A stretch of DNA of 64,000 nucleotides from Pseudomonadales bacterium (lineage in GTDB: Bacteria > Pseudomonadota > Gammaproteobacteria > Pseudomonadales > JAHRWD01): NCBI GenBank assembly GCA_029210125.1, contig JARGPR010000007.1, forward strand, positions 1 through 64,000, given 5' to 3'. Shown piece after piece: positions 35,382 through 45,245 of the stretch. Position numbers and translations under genes: made by a program. Numbering within the stretch: position 1 is the first letter of the stretch; each line of letters begins with the position of its first letter. Under the pieces are notes generated by a model. That model ran no database searches. It saw only the letters and a program-made list of their open reading frames with translations, and was not told where the DNA came from.

Positions 35382-36772
35382 GATGATGCCTTCTCAAAAC
35401 TGGCGAGTACCTGTTTCATAGCTGCAAATTTACGTTGAATCTCCAGGTATTCGTTTTTCGCGTTGGAGTCGTAAACGTTACCGCCGCAGGTTTGTACGTA
35501 GGCCTTTTCGCCGTTAATGAAAACCGACCGAATCGGGATTGCGAAGGCACAGTCGCCGTTAAAACCAAAATGACCGACGGCTCCTCCGTAGGGTCCGCGT
35601 CCTTCGGGTTCGAGATCATCGATTATTTTCATCGCTTCAATTTTGGGTGCGCCGGTTAATGTACCGGCGGGGAAATTAGCAGCCAACGCGGAAAACATAT
35701 CTTCATCATTGCGAATAATGCCGACAATCTCACTAGAGATATGCTGAACGTGACTGAACTTTTTAATGTCCATCAGGTTACGTACTTTGACGGTGCCAAA
35801 TTGGGCTACGCGGCCAATATCATTGCGATGCAGATCAACCAGCATGTTGTGCTCGGCTATCTCTTTTGGATCGTTCAGCAGTGTGCGGGCGAGGATCTGG
35901 TCTTCCCGCTGATCTTCGCCACGTTTTGCTGTGCCCGCGAGGGGGTAGGTTTCCATCTCGCCCTGTTGCAAACGAAACAGTAACTCGGGGCTGGCCCCGA
36001 TGATGCGCTGCGGTCCAAATTTGACGTAGTTCATGTGGGGGGAGGGGTTTACTTCTCGCAGCTTCTGGTAAATCTGCAGGGTATCGCCCTGAACTTTATA
36101 GTGGGATTTAAACCCCAGTTGCACCTGAAAGATCAAACCAGCGCAGATGTCATCCCGAGCTCGGTCAACCGCTTTCGCGTGCTCCGTCTCATCCATTCCA
36201 TCACTACAAAATTCGACGCATAGCTCGGTGAGTTCAGGGCAGGGCTGCTGAAGGATCGCTAACACCTGTTGGTAACGGTCTTGTTCGTAGTAGAAGTAGG
36301 TGATCTGCCCTGTCATTTTGTCGAACAGCAAACCATCACGGTAGATGCCGAATTTAAACCCTTCAAATTGATCGTTGGTTTTAATGTCGAGTGTGGGTTC
36401 AAAGAAACGCACACTGTCATAACCTATATAGCCTGCTAATCCGCCGCAGTAGCTTCGCGCAATTACATCCTGAGGGATCAGTTCCCGCAAGGCGTCGTAG
36501 GCGTTATCGGTGGGGTAGCGGGTAACCTGACCTGACTTTGTATCGGTCGTGATTAGCTCGTTCGCATCGACGGCATGAACCAGGGTTCCCGGATCAAATC
36601 CAATCACGTGGGTACGGGCACGGTCGCCATCTTCACCGAGTGATTCCAGCAAAAAACAGTTTTCAAATTGTGGTTCGATACGACGAAACAGCTCGAAAAA
36701 ATCGATCTCTTCATTGATGGTTCGATAATGCGGTTTGCGGGGCAAGGAAATTCTGGGTATTGAGGATGTCAT
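35378..36772 (-). CDS. trpE: Anthranilate synthase component I
   Basis: A 464-aa chorismate-utilising enzyme. The C-terminal catalytic domain has FQVQLGFKSHYKV, IGASPELLFRLQ, METYPLAGTAKRG, DLHRNDIGRV, FPAGTLTGAPKIEAM and QTCGGNVYDS. The site corresponding to the PabB Lys (PIKGT) is PLAGT, supporting TrpE over aminodeoxychorismate synthase. The N-terminal FLLESLGEDGDRART element resembles the LLES tryptophan-binding site of feedback-inhibited enzymes. It overlaps trpR and trpG by 4 bases each. The length is a little under that of enteric TrpE. Pathway: chorismate plus glutamine to anthranilate. Confidence 0.87.
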   Translation of the reverse strand: MTSSIPRISLPRKPHYRTINEEIDFFELFRRIEPQFENCFLLESLGEDGDRARTHVIGFDPGTLVHAVDANELITTDTKSGQVTRYPTDNAYDALRELIPQDVIARSYCGGLAGYIGYDSVRFFEPTLDIKTNDQFEGFKFGIYRDGLLFDKMTGQITYFYYEQDRYQQVLAILQQPCPELTELCVEFCSDGMDETEHAKAVDRARDDICAGLIFQVQLGFKSHYKVQGDTLQIYQKLREVNPSPHMNYVKFGPQRIIGASPELLFRLQQGEMETYPLAGTAKRGEDQREDQILARTLLNDPKEIAEHNMLVDLHRNDIGRVAQFGTVKVRNLMDIKKFSHVQHISSEIVGIIRNDEDMFSALAANFPAGTLTGAPKIEAMKIIDDLEPEGRGPYGGAVGHFGFNGDCAFAIPIRSVFINGEKAYVQTCGGNVYDSNAKNEYLEIQRKFAAMKQVLASFEKASS

Positions 36773-37062
36773 GGTTTTTCGTCGTGTCTATTTGGGTCAT
36801 ATCGATGTAGTAGGTCTTCAAGCCCATCAGCTTTTAGCACTCTGGCTCCGCGAGTTACGGTTGCGATACCGACACCGAGTTGCTGCGCGATCTCTCTTTG
36901 TGACACGCCACACCTTAATAGCCGGATGATTGCCATTCGATTGGCAATTTCGTCGAGCTCCTTTGGAGTCAGCAATGCGTCTAAAAACTCGATGGTCTGC
37001 TGTTCAGATTCGAGTTTATTGAGTAGTGCTGCGAATGCTTTGATTGGGCTGCTTGTATTCAT
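36769..37062 (-). CDS. trpR: TrpR-family repressor
   Basis: A 97-aa helix-turn-helix repressor: helix motif RLLRCGVSQREIAQQLGVGIATVTRG matches the TrpR DNA-binding segment (GIATITRG), and LLTPKELDEIANRMAII matches the core. Tryptophan-bound TrpR represses trp genes. It is the first gene of trpR-trpE-trpG-hydroxylase (minus strand), and a trp-operator-like palindrome touches its ATG, pointing to autorepression. YerC/YecD-like relatives are the alternative; position and operator favour TrpR. Confidence 0.88.
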   Translation of the reverse strand: MNTSSPIKAFAALLNKLESEQQTIEFLDALLTPKELDEIANRMAIIRLLRCGVSQREIAQQLGVGIATVTRGARVLKADGLEDLLHRYDPNRHDEKP

Positions 37063-37080
37063 GTACTAGTATAGTAGTAC
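37063..37080 (-). promoter_or_regulatory. Trp-operator-like palindrome at the trpR start codon
   Basis: GTACTAGTATAGTAGTAC is an 18-bp imperfect palindrome close to the known TrpR consensus (GTACTAGTTAACTAGTAC). It abuts the ATG of trpR (37060-37062, minus strand). A TATACT -10-like hexamer lies inside it, ending seven bases before the ATG, and there is no Shine-Dalgarno. This suggests a leaderless transcript repressed by TrpR (inference). The -35 is weak. Confidence 0.7.
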
Positions 37081-37262
37081 ATGGCTTTAGGGGTGGCTAG
37101 TCTTTTCTAAATAATTCTCATGGGCGAGTGTAATCAGCTGAAAAAGGTTAAGTCGAAAGCGTATTGCATTGAGGTGAGGTGCAGTGAGGTGTACTTTTGA
37201 TCTGGGTCTAATTACTCTAGAGAGCTTGAGCTAATTAATAGTGAACACAGTGGAGTCATACC

Positions 37263-37898
37263 ATGAAGCTTTACGATTTTCCTCCAGCGCCAAATCCGCG
37301 CCGAGTTAACATTTTTATTGCTGAAAAAGGAATTGAGTTAGAACGAGTAATGGTCGATTTCCCAGCAGGTGAGCACCGTAGCGATGCATACCAGTTAAAA
37401 AACCCCGCATGTGATGTGCCGATGCTGGAGACCGATGAAGGTGTTTGTATCAGCCAAATTCGCGGGGTCACGCGATACCTTGAAGAGGTTTTTCCGGAAA
37501 CACCTTTGCTTGGCCGTAACGCTACGGAAAAAGGCCTGGTAGAGATGTGGGAGCATTTGGCATTTATGAATGGCATTCTCGCGGTTGCCGAGGTATTCCG
37601 CAATACCGGTAAAGGCTTTGTCGACCGGGCTGTGGTTGGCCCCCATAACTATGCCCAGTCAAGCGAGCTTGCAGAGCGTGGCGCTGCACGTGTCGCCAAC
37701 TTCTTTGAGGATTTTAATCAGCAGCTGGCAACCAATGAATATGTGGCAGGGGATAGTTATTCAATGGCAGATATAACCACATTGGTGACCTGTGATTTTG
37801 CCAAGTGGATCAAAACAGAGATACCTGAGCAGTGCACCCACCTGCGTAGCTGGTATGAAAGAGTGTCGGCCCGGCCAGCAGTGCAGGCGAACCCATAA
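37263..37898 (+). CDS. Glutathione S-transferase family protein
   Basis: A 211-aa protein with the GST N-terminal thioredoxin fold (FPPAPNPRRVNIFIAEKGIELE; the DVPMLETDEG segment with the cis-Pro and Gly for glutathione binding; ISQIRGVTRYLEE) and a helical C-terminal domain with YVAGDSYSMADITTLV, the conserved N-capping Asp motif. Cytosolic GSTs conjugate glutathione to electrophiles or act in maleylacetoacetate-type isomerisation; the substrate is not known. ATG start; a GTGGAG-like site upstream. It stands alone. Confidence 0.88.
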   Translation: MKLYDFPPAPNPRRVNIFIAEKGIELERVMVDFPAGEHRSDAYQLKNPACDVPMLETDEGVCISQIRGVTRYLEEVFPETPLLGRNATEKGLVEMWEHLAFMNGILAVAEVFRNTGKGFVDRAVVGPHNYAQSSELAERGAARVANFFEDFNQQLATNEYVAGDSYSMADITTLVTCDFAKWIKTEIPEQCTHLRSWYERVSARPAVQANP

Positions 37899-38022
37899 TT
37901 TGATCGATATCGATTTAGCATACTTAACTCGAATTTTTATGAGTTAACTTTAAAAATACCTGTTCTAGTTACAACTACTAACAACACCGGATCAAAAAAA
38001 TAATAATCAAGGAGACTAAAAG

Positions 38023-38856
38023 ATGGATGAAGTGAGCAAAGCCAATACGGAAAAGGAAGTCGTCAAGCTGGAAAAGCTGTCGGATGGGCGCATCTGGGTA
38101 TTAACTATGAATCGTCCCGACAGGATGAATTCGATGGGAGAAAACCTGGCGGGTCAGCTTTCCGACCGGCTTGCGGAATACCGTGATGATAAGCAGGCTC
38201 GTGTAGCCATTATCACAGGTGCGGGCACCAAGGCTTTCTGTGCCGGCGCGGATCTGATCGAAGCAGCTCAAATGGGTGAAGACAAAAAGAATGGTGTTGA
38301 GTCCAGCGTCAAAGGCATGGGCCGTATGGACTTCATGAATATGGCGGAAAGAATGGAGCTATGGAAGCCGACTATCGCGGCTGTTAACGGTTATGCGATC
38401 GCTGGCGGATTTATGATTGCCATGAACTGCGATATCCGAATTATTTCGGATCACGCAAAGGTCGGTATCGGAGAAACTCGCTGGAATATGCCCGGTGCAC
38501 TTTGGATGGCTCCCCTGAGCCGGCAAATGCCACTGGGTTGCGCACTGGAATTAACGATGTGGGGAGATGCTCAGTACACCGCCGAACGCTGTTTGCAGAT
38601 TGGTTGGGCTCAAGCAGTAGTCCCTCAGGAGAGGCTGATGGAAAAAGCACTTGAGTACGCAGATCGCATGCTGGACATGGGGCCGCGTTCAGTGAGAAAC
38701 AATAAGGAGATGGTTTATAGGGGGGCCTATATGGACCCGCTTGAATCCCAGCGCTGGGGCCAAGCACTTGAACAAAACCTTAACGGCATGAGTGATTCGG
38801 TTGAAGGACTCAAGGCGTTCGCTGAAAAGCGCCGCCCTGTTTTCCGGGACGAGTAA
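38023..38856 (+). CDS. Enoyl-CoA hydratase/isomerase family protein
   Basis: A 277-aa crotonase-fold protein. The oxyanion-hole segments are TGAGTKAFCAGADLIEA and AAVNGYAIAGGFMIAMNCDIRI, followed by the trimer helix VGIGETRWNMPGALWM and the C-terminal helix with RRPVFRDE. Of the two usual glutamates only one (GIGETRW) is obvious, so hydratase versus isomerase or other reaction is open. Acts on acyl-CoA thioesters in the cytosol. Well-spaced AAGGAG site precedes the ATG. Single-gene unit. Confidence 0.88.
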   Translation: MDEVSKANTEKEVVKLEKLSDGRIWVLTMNRPDRMNSMGENLAGQLSDRLAEYRDDKQARVAIITGAGTKAFCAGADLIEAAQMGEDKKNGVESSVKGMGRMDFMNMAERMELWKPTIAAVNGYAIAGGFMIAMNCDIRIISDHAKVGIGETRWNMPGALWMAPLSRQMPLGCALELTMWGDAQYTAERCLQIGWAQAVVPQERLMEKALEYADRMLDMGPRSVRNNKEMVYRGAYMDPLESQRWGQALEQNLNGMSDSVEGLKAFAEKRRPVFRDE

Positions 38857-39014
38857 ATAACCGGTCGAGGACTGCATCGAAAGATATAGTCGATCGAGTG
38901 GAATACGCGATGTTTACTCAACGAGCCTGTATCATTCTGAGTTATTGTTTGTGATGAATAATACAGGCTACCAGCCAGCTTAGTTCCGGCTATATGTTCA
39001 ATCTTTCGATGCTT
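38857..39014. other. Convergent intergenic with inverted repeat
   Basis: Between the crotonase-family gene and cspD. An 8-bp inverted repeat GCCTGTAT/ATACAGGC (38925-38932 and 38961-38968, 28-base loop) may be a weak bidirectional terminator, but no U-run follows. Confidence 0.3.
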
Positions 39015-39299
39015 TTAAGCTAACTCGACGTTACTTTCAGCTCGCTCGACCTTCTCGACCTTAAAGCTTTCGGCGGGCGCTTCGACACTACTATCAGGCG
39101 TGAATACGATATCAGTTGCGTGCTGTCCCTTTGGTCCATCAATTACATCATACTGAACGCTCTGCCCCGCTTTCAGGGTTTTATAACCTTCCATATTAAT
39201 AGAGGAATAGTGGACAAATAAGTCCTTTCCACCCTGATCTGGAATTATGAAGCCGTATCCTTTTGAGTTGTTAAACCACTTAACTGTACCTGAATGCAT
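39015..39299 (-). CDS. cspD: Cold-shock-domain protein (CspD-like)
   Basis: A 94-aa protein. The cold-shock domain runs from residue 1 to about 67: SGTVKWFNNSKGYGFI (RNP1) and KDLFVHYSSI (RNP2), then a 27-residue acidic/basic tail. CspD-type proteins bind single-stranded nucleic acid and inhibit replication in stationary phase. An upstream in-frame start would add 37 residues unlike the family, so the ATG at 39299 is chosen. The gene lies divergent from clpS-clpA, the standard cspD-clpS-clpA arrangement. Classification as CspD instead of another Csp rests on this context. Confidence 0.85.
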   Translation of the reverse strand: MHSGTVKWFNNSKGYGFIIPDQGGKDLFVHYSSINMEGYKTLKAGQSVQYDVIDGPKGQHATDIVFTPDSSVEAPAESFKVEKVERAESNVELA

Positions 39300-39675
39300 G
39301 ACTGAAACCCTACCTAGCCTTATGAATTTATTATAATTATTTGTTTTTATAGACTCACAGCAGTATGCACAACTAGTGACTAAAAATGCATACGCCTCTA
39401 TATAAAACACCTAATTAATAACAATAGTCAAGCCCCCATCATACTTGGACAAAAATTATTCCCGTCAGGCGTGCCATTCAATCACACTCAAGCTCTTAGG
39501 TAGCTGCAAACAAATGGTTAATTGAGCTATCATAGCCGCATATAACATCGCAAATCCGTCAAAATTAAGGCGGGAACTTTCAGCTAGCGCGACGGTCTTT
39601 TGAGCTATCTGTAAGGGCGTTTTTTTGCGGCTGCTAGTATCGATATCTTTTCTAAAATACTTTGGTTATTTCATA

Positions 39676-40056
39676 ATGAAGCCAGGAAAACTTGTAAACC
39701 TTGAGCTAGTCTTAAGCAAAGACGAAGAACACTCGAACGATGGTTTTGATGAGGGCAGGGAGGAAGATTTTGCAGTTGCAACCGCAAAGCCGCAGTTGAA
39801 ACGGCCATCGATGTACCGTGTCCTAATGCTGAATGATGATTACACGCCTATGGAGTTTGTGGTCACTGTGTTAGAAATGTTTTTTGGAATGAATGAGGAG
39901 CTGGCTGCTCAGGTAATGTTGACAGTACATACCAAAGGCAAAGCGGTGTGCGGGGTATTTACTCGAGATATTGCTGAAACAAAATCGCTCCAGGTTAATG
40001 AGTTTGCACGTGAACACCAGCACCCGCTACTTTGTGAAATCGAGCGGCTAGATTAG
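39676..40056 (+). CDS. clpS: ClpS adaptor of ClpAP protease
   Basis: About 126 aa. The core has [47 protein letters not shown] and the C-terminal HPLLCEIER, the usual ClpS fold with the Asn-Asp-Asp residues that grip N-terminal hydrophobic residues (N-degrons), delivering them to ClpA. The N-terminal extension (40 residues) is longer than in E. coli. An upstream TTG (39625) is possible, but the ATG at 39676 suits the family. clpA follows after 41 bases. Confidence 0.92.
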   Translation: MKPGKLVNLELVLSKDEEHSNDGFDEGREEDFAVATAKPQLKRPSMYRVLMLNDDYTPMEFVVTVLEMFFGMNEELAAQVMLTVHTKGKAVCGVFTRDIAETKSLQVNEFAREHQHPLLCEIERLD

Positions 40057-40097
40057 AGCCTAATTTTTGGAATTAAAGAACATACCTGAGAAATCTG

Positions 40098-42368
40098 ATG
40101 CTAAGTAAAGATCTTGAAGTTACATTAAACGATGCATTTAAGGGGGCTAGATCCCGACGGCATGAATTTATGACGGTCGAGCATTTATTGCTGGCCTTGC
40201 TAGCTAATCGTGTAGCGGTTGATGTATTAACGGCCTGTGGTATAGATTTAGCTGTGTTAAATCAGGAATTAACTGATTTTGTTGAGTCCACAACCCCACT
40301 TATTCCGGAAGAAGACCAGGCGAGGGAAACTCAGCCTACACTCGGTTTTCAACGCGTGCTGCAACGGGCAGTGTTTCATGTACAGTCATCCGGGAAAAAG
40401 GAAGTAACCGGTGCAAACGTACTTGTCGCTCTTTTTAATGAACAAGAAAGCCAGGCGGTTTTCCTATTAAAGACCCAAAGCATTGCTCGTATAGATATTG
40501 TTAATTACATCTCGCACGGTATCTCAAAAGTGCCGGGGAATGACGAACAGCCCGAGCATCGAATAGAAAACAATGAGGGTAACGAGTCCGCGGAATCCTC
40601 AGGAAGTAACCCCCTTGAGGCATACACTGTAAACCTGAACGAACAGGCAAAGCTGAATCGTATCGACCCATTGGTTGGTCGTGAATATGAAGTTCAACGA
40701 CTTGTGCAGACCTTAACAAGAAGGCGCAAAAACAATCCGTTGCTCGTGGGTGAGTCTGGAGTAGGTAAAACAGCAATAGCCGAAGGCTTGGCGAGGTTGA
40801 TTATTGATGGCCAAGCGCCTGATATTATTAAGGATGCAACTGTTTATTCCATGGATTTAGGCGCCTTGTTAGCTGGCACAAAATACCGAGGGGATTTTGA
40901 AAAGCGACTAAAAGCGCTACTCAATGAACTAAAAAATGAGCCTGGTGCAGTTTTGTTCATTGATGAAATCCATACGATCATCGGTGCGGGTGCTGCTTCA
41001 GGAGGTGTTATGGATGCATCAAATTTACTTAAACCTCTCCTGGCTACTGGCGAGTTACGCTGCATCGGTTCAACTACTCTCCAAGAATATCGCGGTATCT
41101 TTGAGAAAGACCGGGCGCTTTCACGTCGGTTCCAGAAAATCGACGTGAAGGAACCAACCGTTGATGAAACATACAAAATATTAAAGGGTCTAAGAAGCAG
41201 CTTTGAGGAACACCACAATATTCACTACACCGATGGTGCGCTGAAAGCCGCCTCAGAGCTATCAGCTAGGTATATCACAGATCGATTTTTACCAGATAAG
41301 GCAATTGATGTCATAGATGAAGCAGGTGCTTACCAAAATTTACAAAGCCCTAGCAAGCGGAAAAAACGGATTGGCATAACAGATGTTGAAAACATCGTAG
41401 CATCGATCGCGCGTATCCCACCAAAAAGTGTTTCCACGTCAGACAAAAAGGCACTATTCAAACTAGAGGAAAACCTCAAACGCGTGGTGTTTGGTCAGGA
41501 TGATGCGATTGAAGCTTTAGATTCCGCAATGAAGCTATCTCGTTCCGGATTAAAGGCTGTAGAAAAACCTATCGGTTCCTTCCTGTTGTCTGGCCCCACC
41601 GGTGTGGGTAAAACTGAGATTACACGGCAATTAGCTAGTGTACTTGGTATCGAATTAATTCGTTTTGATATGTCAGAGTATATGGAACGGCATACGGTTT
41701 CCCGTTTAATTGGAGCGCCGCCAGGCTACGTTGGTTACGATCAAGGAGGCTTATTGACCGAAGCGGTCAATAAAAACCCTCATTCTGTGCTGCTATTGGA
41801 CGAGATTGAAAAGGCGCACCCTGATGTATTCAATATTCTGCTTCAGGTTATGGATCACGGTACTCTGACTGATAACAACGGGCGGAAAGCTGATTTCAGG
41901 AATGTCATTATTATTATGACCACCAATGCAGGAGCGCAGGAAGCCAGCCGCTCATCAGTCGGTTTCACCCATCAGGATCACTCTAGTGACTCGATGGAAA
42001 GTATCAAAAAGCTGTTTACTCCAGAGTTTAGAAACCGCCTGGATGGCATTATTCAATTTGGAACTCTGCCAGCGAAAGTGATTGAAACAATCGTCGATAA
42101 GTTTTTGGTTGAACTTCAGACCCAACTTGATGATAAAAAAGTCACGTTGGATGTGGATGATAAAGCTCGACGTTGGTTAGCTAAACATGGTTTTAGCGAA
42201 AAAATGGGAGCTAGGCCAATGCAAAGATTAATTCAGGAAAAGGTTAAGAAGCCTTTGGCGGAGGAAATTTTGTTTGGAACGCTTTCGGATAAGGGCGGCG
42301 TGGCCAAAATCAGCGTGAAAGCGGATGAGATCACGGTTTCAACGGTCGAGGCTGATAAAATTCATTAG
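40098..42368 (+). CDS. clpA: ATPase subunit of ClpAP protease
   Basis: A 756-aa HSP100 unfoldase. N-domain (about 1-145), D1 with Walker A GESGVGKT and Walker B VLFIDEIHT, D2 with GPTGVGKTE and VLLLDEIEKAHPD, and the ClpP-binding IGF-like element in the D2 region. ClpA unfolds substrates, including ClpS-delivered N-degron proteins, for ClpP. In the clpS-clpA operon; a bidirectional terminator follows. Confidence 0.95.
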   Translation: MLSKDLEVTLNDAFKGARSRRHEFMTVEHLLLALLANRVAVDVLTACGIDLAVLNQELTDFVESTTPLIPEEDQARETQPTLGFQRVLQRAVFHVQSSGKKEVTGANVLVALFNEQESQAVFLLKTQSIARIDIVNYISHGISKVPGNDEQPEHRIENNEGNESAESSGSNPLEAYTVNLNEQAKLNRIDPLVGREYEVQRLVQTLTRRRKNNPLLVGESGVGKTAIAEGLARLIIDGQAPDIIKDATVYSMDLGALLAGTKYRGDFEKRLKALLNELKNEPGAVLFIDEIHTIIGAGAASGGVMDASNLLKPLLATGELRCIGSTTLQEYRGIFEKDRALSRRFQKIDVKEPTVDETYKILKGLRSSFEEHHNIHYTDGALKAASELSARYITDRFLPDKAIDVIDEAGAYQNLQSPSKRKKRIGITDVENIVASIARIPPKSVSTSDKKALFKLEENLKRVVFGQDDAIEALDSAMKLSRSGLKAVEKPIGSFLLSGPTGVGKTEITRQLASVLGIELIRFDMSEYMERHTVSRLIGAPPGYVGYDQGGLLTEAVNKNPHSVLLLDEIEKAHPDVFNILLQVMDHGTLTDNNGRKADFRNVIIIMTTNAGAQEASRSSVGFTHQDHSSDSMESIKKLFTPEFRNRLDGIIQFGTLPAKVIETIVDKFLVELQTQLDDKKVTLDVDDKARRWLAKHGFSEKMGARPMQRLIQEKVKKPLAEEILFGTLSDKGGVAKISVKADEITVSTVEADKIH

Positions 42369-42373
42369 TGCAT

Positions 42374-42401
42374 AAAAAAGGAGCTTCATAGCTCCTTTTT
42401 T
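42374..42401 (+). terminator. Bidirectional intrinsic terminator between clpA and infA
   Basis: A-run, stem GGAGCT/AGCTCC (42380-42385 and 42390-42395, loop of 4), then a T-run: a symmetrical hairpin usable by clpA (plus) and infA (minus). It is placed five bases after the clpA stop. Confidence 0.92.
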
Positions 42402-42435
42402 ATCTCGAAATATTCATTCAACACGTACAAACCTT

Positions 42436-42654
42436 CTAACGCTCTCGGTAAGTAATACGGCCTTTAGTTAAATCGTATGGTGTTAAGTCTACCCGGACAC
42501 GATCTCCCGTAAGAATCCGGATATAGTTTTTTCTCATTTTCCCTGAGATGTGAGCGGTGACGATGTGACCATTCTCTAACTTAACCCGAAAGGTTGTGTT
42601 GGGGAGGGTATCAATAACCTCTCCTTCCATTTCGATTGACTCTTCTTTAGCCAT
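42436..42654 (-). CDS. infA: Translation initiation factor IF-1
   Basis: A 72-aa S1/OB-fold protein, almost identical in pattern to known IF-1: [55 protein letters not shown], and ends with GRITYRER. It binds the A site of the 30S subunit during initiation. It overlaps the bpt gene by 8 bases and is last of the trxB-aat-bpt-infA run. No tRNA-Ser gene lies next to it, unlike in E. coli. Confidence 0.97.
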   Translation of the reverse strand: MAKEESIEMEGEVIDTLPNTTFRVKLENGHIVTAHISGKMRKNYIRILTGDRVRVDLTPYDLTKGRITYRER

Positions 42655-43420
42655 TAAATTTAATACCTTCCAATAAGAATACTATGCAGTAATTTGGTGG
42701 GGGATTCTGCCTGATTTTTTGACAAGAAGCAAAAAAGTCTACAGATAACTCCAATGGTCTGAATTGGGTTTTATAGCTCATCTTGTCACAGTTTTTTATC
42801 CAATAGCCCAGATATAGGTATGGTAGTTTGTTCTGTCGGCAACATTCAATTTGCCAGAGGATTGCGAGACGCCCCAAACTCCGATCGGACATTTCAGGCT
42901 CAAAAAATGTATATACCGCTGAAAAACCATCATTTAACCAATCCATAACAGCCACGGCAATCAACTCACCCCTTAGCCGAAAAGTGACATATTTCGTGAT
43001 ACTTAATCCATCAACTAAAAAACCCTGGTACTGTTCGCGAGTGGCAGGGTACATATCGCCATCGCTATGTCGTATCTCTATATAGCGAGCATATAACTCG
43101 AAACTTTCGTCATTATCAATCGTATCAACCCAAGCTATTTCTAAATCTTCATTTCGCTTTATTGCACGGCGGAACGATCGCTTTGGTGTAAATGCTTGTA
43201 CTGGAACTCGTACCGGGATACATGCCTGGCATGTAAGACAATTGGGGCGATAAATGTGTGAGCCACTGCGCCTGAAGCCATGCTCCGAAAGCATGGTCGC
43301 CTGGGTGCGGTCTAACTGGTGTTCAGGATCCATAAAAATGGTAACAGCCTGCAGATCATCAAGATAACTGCAGGGATGGGGGAGGGTGGAGTAAAACTTT
43401 ATTTCCGATTGTTCAGTCAT
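42647..43420 (-). CDS. bpt: Aspartate/glutamate leucyltransferase (Bpt; ATE family)
   Basis: A 257-aa aminoacyl-tRNA-protein transferase of the arginyltransferase family. Features include the N-terminal [12 protein letters not shown], the Cys-rich start of the ATE domain ([16 protein letters not shown]), and the [17 protein letters not shown] region. The bacterial Bpt branch adds Leu to N-terminal Asp or Glu, making N-degrons for ClpS. The overlap with infA (8 bases) and 37-base spacing from aat indicate one operon. Confidence 0.93.
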   Translation of the reverse strand: MTEQSEIKFYSTLPHPCSYLDDLQAVTIFMDPEHQLDRTQATMLSEHGFRRSGSHIYRPNCLTCQACIPVRVPVQAFTPKRSFRRAIKRNEDLEIAWVDTIDNDESFELYARYIEIRHSDGDMYPATREQYQGFLVDGLSITKYVTFRLRGELIAVAVMDWLNDGFSAVYTFFEPEMSDRSLGRLAILWQIECCRQNKLPYLYLGYWIKNCDKMSYKTQFRPLELSVDFFASCQKIRQNPPPNYCIVFLLEGIKFNG

Positions 43421-43457
43421 ACAGTTTATTTGTTTGGGATAGAAGGTGAACCGTTAT

Positions 43458-44174
43458 TCAAATCCACGCTAGTGGGCTTACCTGAAGGTTTACATTTTCC
43501 TCCAGTGTAGTCACAAATGTTTCTCGTGGCAGTTCGATAGCGCCGAGACTTGTTAGGTGCGGATTAGAGACCTGGCAATCGATCAGATAGTAACCCCAAT
43601 CTTTGAGCCAGCTTACCAGTGTCGCGAATGCGACCTTAGAGGCATCGGTCGAACGACTAAACATAGATTCGCCAAAAAATACCCTCCCTATTGCAAGCCC
43701 ATACAAACCGCCCACCAGCTTGCCATCTGCCCAGCACTCGATTGAATGGGCAACACCAAGCATATAAAGCTGCCGATACGCTGAAATCATATCGGCTGTA
43801 ATCCAGGTATCTATCTGATCTTTACGGGGTTCTGCACAGGCCCTAATAACTTGTTCGAAAGCCCTATCGAAACTGACATCATATAGTTGTTTACGTATTG
43901 TTTTAGCTAGGCTGCGTGATGCTTTAAATTGATTAGGGTAGATCACGCTGCGGGGGTTCGGTGACCACCATAGGATGGGTTGACCCTGTTCAAACCAGGG
44001 AAAAATCCCCTGCTGATATGCCGACTGAATTCGTTCAGGCGACAGATCACCTCCGGCAGCCAACAGTCCATTGGGTTCCTCAAGCGCTTCATCTAGCTCA
44101 GGAAATGCTTGAGGATCCTCGTTTAAGAACGGTAAGTATATAGTTTCGTTCCGATCGTTCACCTTAGATAGCAA
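43458..44174 (-). CDS. aat: Leucyl/phenylalanyl-tRNA-protein transferase
   Basis: A 238-aa enzyme that adds Leu or Phe to N-terminal Arg/Lys, creating N-degrons. Family hallmarks are AAGGDLSPERIQSAYQQGIFPWF, LWWSPNPRSV, and GVAHSIECWADGKLVGGLYGL. It sits between trxB and bpt on the minus strand with short gaps (30 and 37 bases), in the usual context. Confidence 0.95.
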   Translation of the reverse strand: MLSKVNDRNETIYLPFLNEDPQAFPELDEALEEPNGLLAAGGDLSPERIQSAYQQGIFPWFEQGQPILWWSPNPRSVIYPNQFKASRSLAKTIRKQLYDVSFDRAFEQVIRACAEPRKDQIDTWITADMISAYRQLYMLGVAHSIECWADGKLVGGLYGLAIGRVFFGESMFSRSTDASKVAFATLVSWLKDWGYYLIDCQVSNPHLTSLGAIELPRETFVTTLEENVNLQVSPLAWI

Positions 44175-44204
44175 TCTATATTCAATAGGATTCGGGTTTG
44201 GCGG

Positions 44205-45182
<978 letters not shown>

Positions 45183-45245
45183 TTATGGATCATTCGTTCG
45201 GCAAAAACAAAATCATCTATTTAACATAATATATATTATGCGAAG

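Noticed and set aside
35378-36772. PabB (aminodeoxychorismate synthase) instead of TrpE
   Set aside because: The PabB lysine motif PIKGT is replaced by PLAGT, an LLES-type tryptophan site is present, and trpR with a trp-like operator heads the operon.
42402-42435. tRNA-Ser gene near infA, as in E. coli
   Set aside because: Only 34 bases separate the terminator and the infA stop; there is no room for a tRNA.
43319-43510. Small plus-strand open frame spanning the bpt/aat junction
   Set aside because: Antisense to both genes, no ribosome site or homology pattern.
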